In this document: positions 34,456 to 47,093 of the stretch, in pieces
How positions within the stretch are numbered: position 1 is the first letter of the stretch
Layout of the letters: every line of letters starts with the position of its first letter
Assembly (NCBI GenBank): GCA_021613375.1
Contig: CM038719.1
Coordinates: forward strand, 38,164,620 to 38,228,619
Direction: 5' to 3'
Length of the DNA: 64,000 bases
Source: Megaleporinus macrocephalus
Taxonomy: Eukaryota > Chordata > Actinopteri > Characiformes > Anostomidae
Program-made: the position numbers and the translations under genes
The notes under the pieces: generated by a model
Databases searched by the model: none
Told to the model about the DNA's origin: nothing
Seen by the model: the letters and a program-made list of their open reading frames with translations, nothing else

Positions 34456-34760
34456 CAGGGGTCACTAATAGGCGGACCTCGGTTCGGATCCGGACCCAGA
34501 GGTTGTCCAATGCGGACCCAAACTGATAAACTACTGAGAATGATTTAATTTTGATTTAATTTTGTTTATTTTAAGCGATGGACATTTTCTTGTCTTTACG
34601 GTATACAGGCTTTACAGTGCAGTAAACTCAGAGACCAATCACGTGCACTGTAAGATCACAGAAGGCTCCTCAGCCAATCAGATCTGTGCACATTTGGTCA
34701 AGGTACAAAGTGAGGAGTGCTCTAAAATCAGAAAAGTCAACAGTGAAAACTGACAGTTTA
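34456..34760 (+). mobile_element. hAT-like element 5' fragment
   Basis: It starts CAGGGGTCACTAATAGGCGG, a CAGGGGT-type hAT terminus. TTGTCCAATGCGGACCCAAA and TGATAAACTACTGA follow, shared with 24426-24520. The rest resembles an untranslated leader (AGCCAATCAGATCTGTGCAC). The 63-codon frame has no transposase motif. The right terminus was not found. Confidence 0.55.
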
Positions 34761-34789
34761 ACCAGGAACAATTATGGAATGAACCTGCT

Positions 34790-36975
34790 CATCTAATTTT
34801 GAAGCAATCCTAAAATCTCAACCTTGAAATTCCTATCAGTATTAAAATCTTATTTGTCCTGAAATCTTAGCCCTAGTCTTCAAATAAGTGCTGGGACCTC
34901 AATACTGGCCCTGACACATGAATATAAATATAGTAGTCTCAGCATAAATCCTGAAAACTCAATAGCAGTCCTGAAATCTCAACATTTATCTTGAAATTTT
35001 ATCAGTATTAAAATTTTATTTGATCTGAAATCTCAGTTCTAGTCCTAGGATCTCATTACTTGTCCTGGATATAGATATAGTAATCTAAGCTTTCATGTCT
35101 CTTCAAATTCCTATCAGTATTAAAATCTTATTTGCCCTGGAATCTCAGTCCTAGTCCTTAAATTAGTCTTGGGACCTCAATACTGGTCCTGAAACCTGAA
35201 TATAAAGATAGTAGCCTCAGCATAAATCCTGAAAACTCAACACTTGCCTTGTAATTTCTATCAGTATTAAAATCTTATTTGTTCTGAAATCTCAGTTCTA
35301 GTCCTGGGATCTCAATACTTGTCCTGAATATAAATATAGTAATCTCAGCTTTCATGTCTCTTCAAATTCCTTTCAGTATTAAAATCTTATTTGCCCTGAA
35401 ATCTCAATCCTAGTCTTCAGATTAGTCTTGGGACCTAAATACTGGTCCTGAGACCTGAATATAAATATAGTAGCCTTATCATAAAACCTGAAAACTCAAT
35501 AGCAATCCTGAAATCTTAACATTTGCCTTAAATTTTCTATCGATATTAAAATTTTTTCCTGAAATCTTAGTCCTAGTCCTGGGACCTCAATACTTGTCCT
35601 GAATATAGATATAGTACTCTCAGCATCCATGGATCATTAAATTCCTGTCAGTATTAAAATCTTATTTGTCCTAAAGTCTTAGCCCTAGTCTTCAAATTAG
35701 TGCTGGGACCTCAATACTGGTCCTGAAACCTGAATATAAATATAGTACCCTCAGCATAAATCCTGAAAACTCAATAGCAATCCTGAAATCTCAACACTTT
35801 TATCAGTATTAAAATCTTATTTGTCCTGAAATCTTAGTCCTAGTCCTTAAATTAGTGCTGGGACCTCAATATTGGTCCTGAAACCTGAATATAAATATAG
35901 TAGTCTCAGCATAAATCCTGAAAACTCAATAGCAATCCTGAAATCTCAACATTTGCCTTGAAATTTTAATCGGTATTAAAATCTTATTTGTTCTGAAATC
36001 TCAGTCCTAGTCTTCAATTTAGTGCTGGGACTTTAATACTGTTCCTGAAACCTGAATATAAATATAGTAGCCTCAACATGAATCCTGAAAATTCAATAGC
36101 AATCCTGAAATCTTAACATTTGCCTCAGTCCTAGTCCTGGGACCTCAATACTTGTCCTGATATAGATATAGTAATCTCAGCATCCATGTCTCATCAGTAT
36201 TAAAATCTTATTTGTCCTGATATCTTAGTCCTAGTCCTTAAATTAGTGCTGGGACCTCAATACTGGTCCTGAAACCTGAATATAAATATAGTAGCCTCAG
36301 CATAAATCCTGAAAACTCAATAGCAATCCTGAAATCTTAACATTTGCCTCAGTCCTAGTCCTGGGACCTCAATACTTGTCCTGATATAGTATATAAAGAT
36401 ATAGATATAGATATAGTAATCTCAGCATCCATGCCTCATCAGTATTAAAATCTTATTTGTCCTGAAATCTTAGTCCTAGTCCTTAAATTAGTGCTGGGAC
36501 CTTAATACTGGTCCTGAAACCTGAATATAAATATAGTAGCCTCAGCATAAATCCTGAAAACTCAAAAGCAATCCTAAAATCTTAACATTTGCCTCAGTCC
36601 TAGTCCTGGGACCTCAATACTTGTCCTGATATAGATATAGTAATCTCCACATCCATGCCTCATCAGTATTAAAATCTTATTTGTCCTGAAATCTTAGTCC
36701 TAGTCCTTAAATTAGTGCTGGGACCTCAATACTGGTCCTGAAACCTGAATATAATTAAAGTCTCAGCATAAATCCTGAAAACTCAATAGCAATCCTGAAA
36801 TCTTAACATTTGCCTCAGTCCTAGTCCTGAGACCTCAATACTTGTCCTGATATAGTATATATAGATATAGATATAGATATAGATATAGATATAGTAATCT
36901 CAGCATCCATGCCTCATCAGTAGTAAAATCTTATTTGTCCTGAAATCTTAGAGCCAGTCCTAAAATTCCCCTATT
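34790..36975 (+). repeat. CCTGAAATCTCA satellite, block 1
   Basis: This block is built from short phrases: TCCTGAAATCTTAGTCCTAG, TTAGTGCTGGGACCTCAATA, CTGGTCCTGAAACCTGAATA, CATAAATCCTGAAAACTCAA and CAGTATTAAAATCTTATTTG. The AATTAGTGCTGGG landmark recurs at about 35695, 35850, 36241, 36486 and 36710. Composite units therefore vary from about 155 to 390 bp, most often 224-245 bp near the right end. ATAGATATAG runs of different length occur inside units. Non-coding. Confidence 0.9.
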
Positions 36976-38360
36976 AGACTGCTATGGTACTACAAGCCTG
37001 TGCTGCCCAGTGGCTCTGGAAACTCTGCGGGAAGCCTGGAGGCAAGTAAACAGGTAGCTGGTAAACGTGATCAATATCAGAATGCGGTGCTGGAGGATCA
37101 AAATAAAAAAACAAAAAAAACAAACTTGATTAAATGAAGGAAAAAGCTTTAGACCAAACATATTTACACTGCGCCCACAAAGCAATGGAGGCGAGATGGG
37201 CGAGCGATAATGGAATGCATTACCGTTGAAAGGAATTGCGCCTGTTCCAGTCAGAAGACTATGGATATTATACGTTTGCTATTTTCACTCATGGAATACA
37301 TAAGCATTCCGTCGGAGCGCCATGCCAGAGACGTTGAATGTTTTATTACACCGATAACACTTTCTGAACGGTTCCCGCCGCGTGACACGCATGACAATTA
37401 GCCCGTCGCATCATCCATCTGTTAAGGAGTTCTGCGGCGGTATACAGTGCATATCACTGTATTTGGCACGGGTTCAGTCTGCCACTTTTGTCTCTGCCGA
37501 GCGCTTGTCTACGGCACTTCAGCTGTTCGGCGAGCGAGCGTCGGCGAACGCGGCCGATTCAATTAGACCGGCCCGCTTCTGCAAATAAAAAGCCTTTTCA
37601 ATCACGACAGAGAAATCAGCAAAACTTTAGATCTAATTAGCAACATTGAACTTCTCCCCATGCCAAAACTGAGTCAGATAGAGGCGGAATCTCGTGCGCG
37701 GTGTGCCAAAAAAACAAAAAAAAAGAAAAATAAAGCAAAAAAAAAGAAAAGAGAGATCCACAGCAAGCGCCTATATCTGTTTCCCTCAGCCTGGACCTGT
37801 TACTGGCAGGGGAGCGGCTCACGCCATTACGCCATTTCCATTTAGAGGAGACGCGAGCGGCCAAACAGATTGTCTTCCCTCAGTCCTTTCTCCAAGTACA
37901 TTATTTTTGGGAAAACAGACGGCTGCCGGAGAATCGGACAACTGTTCCCTCCTTGGCTCGGCTCGCCGAACAGCGCAGGATGGGCTGCGAGGCAGCGTTT
38001 CAGTTGATACATGAGTTTCTTTCCGCTTACGCGAGAATCTAAACCCGAACGGAGGGAAGACATTTGAAAATCCTAATGCTACACGTTACTCGGTTTCGAG
38101 TTTCGGCGTGCTCGCTTCGGGCCCGCGTTGTGTGTCGTCGCCGTAAAGGACGGGCATCCTCAGCATTCTTCGCAACCGTTCACCTTTCCCGCCGCATGGC
38201 TACTCAAGCGGCCTTTTAGCCACGGCCGCAACCAGATGGTAATTGAGGTGGCTCCAGTGAGACAGAACTTTCGCTAATTATTCACAGCGTTTGGGCTCGA
38301 AAACGCAAGGCTGACACGATCTCAACATTGGCTCGGAAATCTCCGCCTCTGTATCAGTCA
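36976..38360. other. Unique CpG-rich island between satellite blocks 1 and 2
   Basis: Single-copy DNA with many CpG sites (37290-37580 and 37990-38340) and TAAT or ATTA cores such as GACAATTAGCCCGTCGC and GGTAATTGAGG. It contains an A/G-rich patch at 37708-37755. No satellite phrase is present. Frames with Lys-rich translations come from the A-rich patch. It is a strong candidate conserved non-coding element by texture alone. Confidence 0.45.
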
Positions 38361-40135
38361 GAGAAAGATTGATATTAGTCCAGAGGGCTCAACAGAAGTC
38401 CTAATATGTTATGGGTTAGTCCTGAGGTCTCAATAGCAGGTCTTTAGTGCTTCAGTATTAGGACCAAAGTCAGTACTGAAATCACAGTCACAGTTGTTCC
38501 TGAGATGGTGAATTCTCAATATCAGGCTTTAAATCTCAATTTTTGTTCTGAAATCTTAATACTCGTCCTGTAATTGATCCTGAGATTTCAGTATTCCTGA
38601 ACTTCAGATTCAGTCCAAAAGTCTCTATCAGTACTGAATACTGAGTACTGGTATTAGTGCTAAATACTCAATATCAGTCCTGAAATCACAACTACTAATA
38701 TCTCTTTTGGTACTGGCATCAACTGGAATCCTAAAATGTCAATATTTGTCCTGAGGTCTTAGTATTTGTTCTGATATCACAAGACCATTTGTAAAATTTC
38801 AGTAGCAGTCCTGAAATCACAATTTTGATCTTGAAATTTTTGAACTTGATCTTTGTCCAGAAATCTCAATACATGTCCTGTAATTGATCCTGAGATTTCA
38901 GTCTTCCTGATAGGTCCATTCAGGCAATCTTGGAACTTCAGTTTCAGTCAAAAAATCTTAATGTTTCATCTTTAAATTTCTATCAGTACTGAATTCTCAA
39001 TATCAGTCCTGAAATTCCCAACTCCTAATATCTCTATTGGTACTGGCATCAACTGGAATCCTAAATTGTCAATATTTGTTCTGAGGTCTTAGTATTTGTT
39101 CTGAAATCACAATATCATTCGTAAAATTTCAGTATTAGTACTGAAATCACAATTTTGATCTTGAAATCACAATATCAGACTTTAAATCTAAAGTTTTGTC
39201 CAGAAATCTTAATACATGTCCTGTAACTGATACTGATTTCAGTCCTGACATCTCAGTAGCTGGAACCTGGAACTTAAGTTTTAGTTAAAAAATCCTGAAA
39301 GTCCTGAAATGTACACCAGTACTGAAATCGCACTTTTGTTCTTAAGGTCTCAGTATTAGCACTGAATTGTCAATATCAGCTCTAATCACAATTTGGATCT
39401 TGAAATCTCAATATCAGACATTAAATCTTAATTTTTGTCCTGAAATCTTAATACTTATTGTTTAACTGATCCAGAGATTTCAGTGGTCCTGATATCTCAA
39501 TCTTGGAGTTTCAGTCCAAAAATCTTAACTTTTAGTCCTGCAATCTCTATCAGTACTGCAATCTCAAATGTCAGTCCTGAAATCACAGTTTTGTTCTTAA
39601 GTTCTTGGTAGTAGTGCTGAATTCTCAAAATCAGTCCTGATCACAATTGTAACTTTTCTTTAATTTTACACCTAACTTTTACCCCTCTTGTTACTGGAAT
39701 CTCATTTTTTGCCCTATGATGTCTCAGTATTTGTTCTGAAATCACAATATCATTTGTAAAATTTCAGTTTCAGTCCAAAAACCACAGTTTTGTCCCTGAA
39801 ATTTTAACATCAGCCTTAAAATCATAAACATGGTTCTGAAATCTCAAGCCTAGCCCTTAAATTAGTCCTGGAACCTCCAAACTGGTCCTGAAACCTGAAT
39901 ATCAACACAGCAATCTCAGTGTCCATCCTAAACACTTAAGAGCAATCCTGAAATCTCAACCTTTGCCTTAAAATTAGTATTAAAATCTGAAATCTTAGAG
40001 CCAGCCCTAAAATCGCTAGAAGCTATGAGATTTTAACATATCTTAAAAATTGCAGTATCACTGTATTGATCTCTAGGTCGGTCCAGGAAGTGGGTCCTGA
40101 AATTTGGTCCTAAAATCCCAACTTGAGGCCTGAGG
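38361..40135 (+). repeat. CCTGAAATCTCA satellite, block 2
   Basis: The same phrase vocabulary as block 1, more diverged (TCAGTCCTGAAATCACA, CAGTATTTGTTCTGAAATCA, TCTATCAGTACTGAA). From 39305 a stretch is collinear with block 3 at 40913, at a near-constant offset of 1,605-1,608 bp for at least 280 bp. Confidence 0.88.
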
Positions 40136-40830
40136 TCTCAATTTTAGAGCAGTACATGCGTAGAAGGAACAAGTAATCGCATGTGGAAAACAGCCCAGAT
40201 CAATAAGGCATTGATTTAAAAATACACTGACTGCATTAGTGCCCCATTTTTGGGTGGTACTCAAGCAAACGCGTGACATACTCTGATTCTTTTATGACCT
40301 TATTGTGATGGTGGTCACACCGGTCACGGCCCCCTCCCAACTTTGGAAATCCATTATTGCCGGATGTATATAAATCAAAGGAGCTCATTAGGAGGAACAC
40401 AAAGTCCATGCTAATGTCACTAACCCCATGCAATTACAGTGAGCGCAGGTCGATGACCTATAACTCCCAGATGGACACACCGGGGCAGTATCTACAGAGT
40501 TACCAGCTACCTCGCCACGCTCAATATGACTTCATACTACATCCCAACTCCATGAACATCAAAGGCAAACGACGAGTACAAGTTGGTCACTTAATTAAAG
40601 CTCCACAGTAGACTCTCTGGGGGGACGTGTATGGCCGTAATTAAGAATTTCAGAAATCAGTGCTTTATTTTTGTTACTATTTTCGCTTTAGAAAAGGTCA
40701 ATACAATCCTCTTTTTGCTTAATTAAGAATCATGGCAACCCATTCTGTTTTGAGTCTGATACTGTGTTAAACGAAGGATGATTGATTTCCATTTCTTTTC
40801 TAAGTGCGAGTGAAAATGGCTTTGTTTTTT
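40136..40830. other. Unique island between satellite blocks 2 and 3
   Basis: About 0.7 kb of non-satellite DNA contains ATGTATATAAATCAAAGGAG, GGTCGATGACCTATAACTCC and TAATTAAGAATTTC. A frame of 84 codons (40357-40611) opens at TTG, not ATG, and matches no family I know. It may reflect a constrained non-coding element. The flanks are duplicates of each other (see block 2). Confidence 0.45.
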
Positions 40831-42615
40831 AGGTCAGAAATCTCTACCAGTGCTGAATTCTTAATATCAGTCCTGAAATCTTAACTTAACCTTTACTCCT
40901 AATAAATCTATCTGAAATGTACACCAGTACTGGAATCATTTTGTTCTGAAGGTCTCAGTATTAGCACTGAATTGTCAATATCAGCCCTGATCACAATTTG
41001 GATCTTGAAATCTCAATATCAGACTTGAAAGCTCAATTTTTATCCTGAAATCTTAATACTCATCCTTTAACTGATCCAGAGATTTCAGTAGTCCTGACAT
41101 CTCAGTCTTGGAGTTTCAGTCCAAAAATCTTAACTTTTAGTCCTGCAATCTCTATCAGTACTACAATCTCAAAAGTCAGTCCTGAAATCACAGTTTTGTT
41201 CTGAAGTTCTTATTATTAGCACTGAATTGTCAATATCAGTCCTGATCACAATTTGGATGTTGAAATCTCAATATCAGACTTGAAATCTCAATTTTTATCC
41301 TGAAATCTCAATACTTATCCTTTAACTGATCCAGGGATTTCAGTAGTCCTTACATCTCAATCTCAAAAGTCAGTCCTGAAATCACAGTTTTGTTCTGAAG
41401 TTCTTGGTAGTAGTGCTAAATTCTCAAAATCAGTCCTGATCACAATTTTAATTCTGAAACTTTAATTTTACACCTAACTTTTACCCCTAATGTGTCTTCT
41501 GTTGCTGGAATCTCATTATTTGTCCTAAAATATCTCAGTATTTGTTCTGAAATCACATTATAATTTGTAAAATTTCAGTTTTGTTCCTAAAAACTAAAAG
41601 CCCAATGTCCAATGAGAACTTGATATCACCCTTGACATCTCAATATCAGTCCTGAGTTCCAAACATCAGTTCAGACCTGAAATCTCAGTCAGTGCTAAAA
41701 TGTCAATGTCAGTCCTGAGTTCCAAACATCAGATCAGTCCTGAAATATCAATCAATGTTACAATCCAGTCTTAGTCCTGAGAACTTGATATCACCCTTGA
41801 TATTCCAATGTCAGTCCTGAGTTCTCAACATCAGGTAAGTCCTGAAATCTCAATCAGTGCTAAAATCTCAATTTCAGTCCTGAGAACCTAATATCACCCT
41901 TGACATCGCAATGTCAAATCTGAGTTCCAAACATCAGATCAGTCCTGAAATCTTAATGAGTGCTGAAGTCTCAATGTCAGCCCTGAGAATGTGATATCAC
42001 CCTTGATAATATCAATGTCAGTCCTAAGTTCTAAACACCAGATCAGTCCTGAAATCTCAATCAGTGCTAAAATCTCAATATCAGTCCTGAGAACTTGATA
42101 TCACCCTTGGCATCTGAATGTCAGTCCTGAGTTCTAAATATCAAAGTAGTCCTGAAATCTCAATCAGTCCTAAAATCTCAATTTCAGTCCTGAGAACCTA
42201 ATATCACCCTTGACATCTCAATGTCAAATCTGAGTTCCAAACATCAGATAAGTTCTGAAATCTCAATCAGTACTAAAATCCCTATATCAACCCAGAATTC
42301 TAAACAACAGATTAGTCCTGAAATCTCAATAAGTGCTAAAGTCTCTATGTCAGCCCTGAGAATGTGATATCACCCTTGATAACATCAATGTCAGTCCTAA
42401 GTTCTAATCATCAGATCAGTCCTGAAATCTCAATCAGTGCTAACATCTTAATGTTAGTCCTGAGTTGTAAACATCAGATCAGTCCTGAAATCCCAATCAG
42501 TGCTAAAATCTTAATATCAGTCCTGAGAACCTAATATCACCCTTGACATCTGAATGTCAGTCCGGAGTTCTAAACATCAAAGCAGTCCTGAAATCTCAAT
42601 CTGTGCTGAAATGGC
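40831..42615 (+). repeat. CCTGAAATCTCA satellite, block 3
   Basis: The left part repeats block 2 collinearly. From about 41640 the array changes to a shorter unit of the form AGTCCTGAAATCTCAATCAG, TGCTAAAATCTCAATGTCAG, TCCTGAG and TTCTAAACATCAGATC. A longer variant carries AACTTGATATCACCCTTGAC. Confidence 0.9.
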
Positions 42616-43737
42616 TTTTTTTTCTTTTCTTTTTTTAAACTCTGGCACATATTGGACCGAAACGGGCCGCCAAGTCTTTGACAGGAAAAGACGCAAGCCT
42701 TCGAAAGAGGAATTAATAATTTTGCAGCTGCATTCTTCGCTTATTAGTCCTGAAAGATGAGACTTTACTACTACTGACATCTCTAAACCTCCTGTACCGC
42801 AACTGAGAGCCTGTAACAGAAAGAAGGACGCGCTTGAAAGAAACAATAACTGCGTCAAAAGCAAGTCGTCCCACCAAAAAAGTGAATTCATTACACTTCA
42901 TAAAATTCCTCTGAAGCAGACGGCGAAAGACGGAACATCCAGGAACTGATATCCTAATGCAGAGACGAGCTCACAGAGATATTTGCTCCGCCATGTGCAT
43001 TAAAGGTAATGCAATGTGTTTTATGGCAATAAAAACAGATGATAAATCCTCGCTTTGTTCAAAGATGACAGCGGGACGTGCCGAGGCTTCCCCTGTGAGT
43101 GCACTTCCGTTCCGTGCTCAATTAAGGAACGCTCTTCGCTATACATTTCCCGTCACTGGTACATGGTCCTGTAACCCAACGGTGACATCTTGAATGAATG
43201 TTTTAATTACAAAAAGCAGCACTTTAATTCACAAGCAATTATCTTTACTGATTCCTTCATTATTAGCTATGCCGGCTTAACAATGTGCGAGGCATCCAAT
43301 TAAAGGCAAAGGTTAAATTAGAGGCCGTGGTCTTGGATGGAACTAATTACAAAATTGCTTGGTTCCAAAAAAAAAAGAAAAGAAAAGAAAAGAAAAGAAA
43401 AGGCAATAGTGGTTACGATTCAATCAAAAGCAGGGGCGAAAAAATCATCAGCTAATCATCAGCATCATCTACAGCAATGTCCAAGAAAGGCTCGAACTCA
43501 GAGCAACCTGCGGGACGTACGGAAACAGAGCAGAACCACTCGGAAGAAGCTACGCTTCTGGAACTGGAGTACCTGCAAGTAATATGAAGGCAGAGTAGGT
43601 GTAAAGTGGCTAGCCGTGGGTGGTTCTTTTTTTCGAAGCAATATGGGGTCACCTGAGTTTCTCAATCCCATAATGGAACAGTGGTGGAAAAAAACCCAAA
43701 ACATTGGAACCCATGTGGCAGTAGACGTGGAGCATGA
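42616..43737. other. Unique island between satellite blocks 3 and 4
   Basis: Non-satellite DNA includes ATTAAAGGTAATGCAATGTG, ATTAGCTATGCCGGCTTAAC and an (AAAAG)n tract at 43371-43402. The frames at 42577-42891 (minus) and 43337-43582 (plus) have no domain. The latter starts in the AAAAG tract. It is a candidate conserved non-coding sequence. Confidence 0.42.
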
Positions 43738-45095
43738 GAACCTCAATATCAGTCCACTCTTGATGTTTCGGTATTAGTCCTGAGATCTCAATGTCAGCTT
43801 AGAAATCCTTATCTCAATATCAAATCTGAGTTCTAAAGATCACATCAGTCCTGACATCTTAATGTCAAAAAGTCAGAGTTCTAAACATTAGCTCAGGCCT
43901 GAGATCTCAATCAGTGCTAAAATCTCAATGTCAGTCCTGAAATCTCAATCAGTGCTAAAATATCAATATCAGTCCTGAGTTCTAAACATTAGATCAGTCC
44001 TGAAATCTCAACCAGTGCAAAAATCTTAATGTCAGTCCTGAGTTCTAAATAGCAGATCAGTCCTGAAATCTTAATCAGTGCTAAAATCTCAATGTCAGTC
44101 CTGAAATCTCAATCAGTGCTAAAAACTCAATGTCAGTCCTGAGTTGTAAACATTAGATCAGTCCTGAAATCTCAACCAGTGCTGAAATCTCAATGTCAGT
44201 CCTGAGTTGTAAAGATTAGATCAGTCCTGAAATCTCAACCAGTGCTAAAATCTCAATGTCAATCCTGAAATCTCAATCAGTGCTAAAATCTCAATATCAA
44301 TACCGAGTTCTACACATATCAGTCCTGAAATCTTAATCAGTGCTGAAATCTCAATATCAGTCCTGAGTTGTAAACATCAGATCAGTCCTGAAATCTCAAG
44401 CAGTGCTAAAATCTCAATATCAGTTCTGAGTTCTAAACATTAGATCAGTCCTGAAATCTCAACTTGTGCTAGTCCTGAAATCCTAAAATGTCAATAAAAC
44501 CTGAAATCTCATTCCTTAAAACTTCAGTCCTGAAATGTAACTAATCCTGAAATCTCCATCTAGTTATATAAAACCACAATAGATGTGAAGAAGCAGGTTT
44601 GGGTGCTTCTTCTTGAAAGCAATGATGCTCACCTGAGGTTCTCAATTCTATAATGAGATATAAAAACCCATGTGGCAGTAGGCATGGAGCAAGTGAACCT
44701 CAGTATCAGTCCTGAGAACTGGATATCACTCTAGATATCTCAATCTCAGTATCTCAATGCATCAGTCCTGAAATGCCAATCAAACTCAGTCCTGAAATCG
44801 CATAATTAGACTCTATGTTCTCTATATCAGTCCGGTATCTAAAAACATGCCATGAAATCTCCATCTAGTAATATAAAACTGTAGTATGTGTACAGAGACA
44901 AGCATGGATGGTTATTTTGAAAGCAATGGCGATCACCAGAGTTTCTTAAATCCATAATGGAACACTGGAGCAGTAGATATGGATCATGGGAACATCAATA
45001 TCAATCTTGAAATGCCAATCAAACCTCGCTAAATTAGTCCAATCTCAGTTCTGAGACGTCAATCTAAAGTTCTAAAATCTCAGCATCAGTCCTAT
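43738..45095 (+). repeat. CCTGAAATCTCA satellite, block 4
   Basis: The cleanest block. The unit is about 63 bp: ATCAGTCCTGAAATCTCAAT, CAGTGCTAAAATCTCAATGT, CAGTCCTGAGTTCTAAACAT, TAG. After 44500 it decays, and two longer segments near 44580-44720 and 44870-45010 repeat each other (AAAGCAATGGCGATCACC type), again as a composite unit. Confidence 0.92.
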
Positions 45096-46265
45096 GAGAT
45101 GGCAACACCGCCCAGAGGCAGTTCTACAGTATAAATGAACAATGGCTCATGGGAAACTTGGACAAATGGACAAAAAGAGGTCATGGAAACCAGACGAGGT
45201 CAGCACATACGGGTGGATAGCGTTTCCTCACTGAAAACATTTGTTTCGACTTAATTTCCTTTATATTCCTCTCCCAGCCTCACAGTCCACACACATTCCT
45301 CCAGGAAACCACTGAATTACCCCCAGCTGCCCGGGGAGTCCGCTGCAGCTAAATGGAGTTTCCTGGGAAGAATATTCATAGAGGAGTCTCAGGGGCTAAT
45401 TATAGCATTAAGCTCAAAATCCTTGAACTGGTTCCAGAACCCCTTGGGGGGTGGAGGGTGGTAGCGAGGTGGGGGTCAGTCCCAGATAGAGCAGTCTGGC
45501 CCCTGTGTGATGGGCAGGTGAGGTAGGTTTAGAGACCAGGGTAAATGTTTGTCTCCGGCAGAGCAGAGAGGCCACAGCCCAGTCGACCTGCACAAGCCAA
45601 AGGGTGTGTGAGTGTATTGGGGGGGCTACTGATTTACGACGTTGCATTTGCTTCCTATTGAGCGCAATTACACAGTGCAAGAGCGCGTACAAGCAAGGCT
45701 TTGGACGGAGGTTGTACCATTCAAAGGAGGGGCGAGGGGGGGGCGTGTGTGAATGGTACGAGCGGGAGGAAGATTTATAGCGTTCCACCGGCTCTAAATT
45801 TCATCCCAGGCTCGCTTCCGAGCAAATATCCTCAGACCAGCAACCGGCTCACATAATTAAAGAGAAGCGTGGAAGTAAATACTCCAATTATAGCCTCCAT
45901 TCTCTCCTTTCTCATACTGTAGGACAGCAGTAATATACTTAAGCTTGGCCTCAAGTCTAGTACTAATTTACTGCTGTACGCTGGACACTTCTAGCACGAC
46001 TGCACTGAGGTCAAACTTTCCAGACTTCAACTAACGAGCAATATAGTGCAGGGAATGTTGTAGGACTGTGTTAACTAAAGCTGCAAAGCTGTATTTGCAT
46101 AACAATAGCATTAACAGTTTCATTGCACCTGGTTTCTGAATGTATTTGTAGTAATGCAGCATGAATTGACTGACATTTGTCCTTTAATGCTGTATTCATA
46201 ATGGTAGAACTAAAAAAAACAATAAAAAACATTAAAATAACAATACACAAACATAATAAATTATC
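45096..46265. other. Unique island between satellite blocks 4 and 5
   Basis: Single-copy DNA with CCAGGAAACCACTGAATTAC, GAATATTCATAGAGGAGTC and GCTAATTATAGCATTAAGCT at 45300-45420, and a second GC-richer piece at 45780-45910. The minus-strand frame of 124 codons (45414-45788) lacks any known domain. The 45.3-45.4 kb core is among the most enhancer-like sequences in the window, by texture only. Confidence 0.45.
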
Positions 46266-46269
46266 ATGA

Positions 46270-46737
46270 TAACATCAGATCAGTGCTAAAATCTCAATCA
46301 GTGCTAAAATCTCAATATCAGTCCTGAGTTCTAAACATCAGATCAGTGCCAAAATCTCAATATCAGTTCTGAGTTCTAAACATTAGATCAGTCCTGAAAT
46401 CTCAATCAGTGCTAAAATCTCAATGTCAGTCCTGAGTTCTTAACATTAGATCAGAAGTGAAATCACAATCAGTGCTAGAATCTCAATAGCAGCCCTGAGA
46501 TCTAAACATCAGATCAGTCCTGAAATCTCAATCAGTGCTAAAATCTCTATATCAATCCTGAGTTCTAAACACACTAGATCAGTCCTGAAATCTCAATCAA
46601 TACTAAAATCTCAATGTTGGTCCTTAGTTCCAAATATCAGATTAGACGTGAAATCTTTATCAGTGCTAAAATCTTAAATATCAATCCTGAGTTCTAAACA
46701 TCAGATCAGTCCTGAAATCTTAATCAGTGTTAAAATT
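46270..46737 (+). repeat. CCTGAAATCTCA satellite, block 5
   Basis: About seven units of the roughly 63-bp form seen in block 4 (CAGATCAGTCCTGAAATCTC, AATCAGTGCTAAAATCTC). It ends at interspersed repeat R3. Confidence 0.92.
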
Positions 46738-46835
46738 CCTGTTCTATTCATCTCCTATGTTATTGTATGTACTGCTGAGTGTCTCTTTTTTTGTAAATCT
46801 ATTGAAATCAGTTTATTTCATTATTTAATCTTTCA
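46738..46835 (+). repeat. Interspersed repeat R3 copy
   Basis: ATCTCCTATGTTATTGTATG, TACTGCTGAGTGTCTC and TTGAAATCAGTTTATTTCAT match 52545-52670, and 18440-18600 in reverse. It lies exactly at the end of satellite block 5. Confidence 0.7.
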
Positions 46836-47034
46836 AGTGTTCATTAAAAACCTTGTTTTTGATCCTAAATCATTATTTGAATTCTTATTTATTTACTTCA
46901 TGACCAAAAATAGCTGTTGTGAATATGTTCTCGACTGCTTCCTCTGCTGAAGACCTATGTTTTAGCATGTGGCTCCAAGTGTGCACGTTGGTGCGAGCGA
47001 GGAAAATCTAGCCGTCAGTCCATTGTCAGTCAGG

Positions 47035-47093
<59 letters not shown>

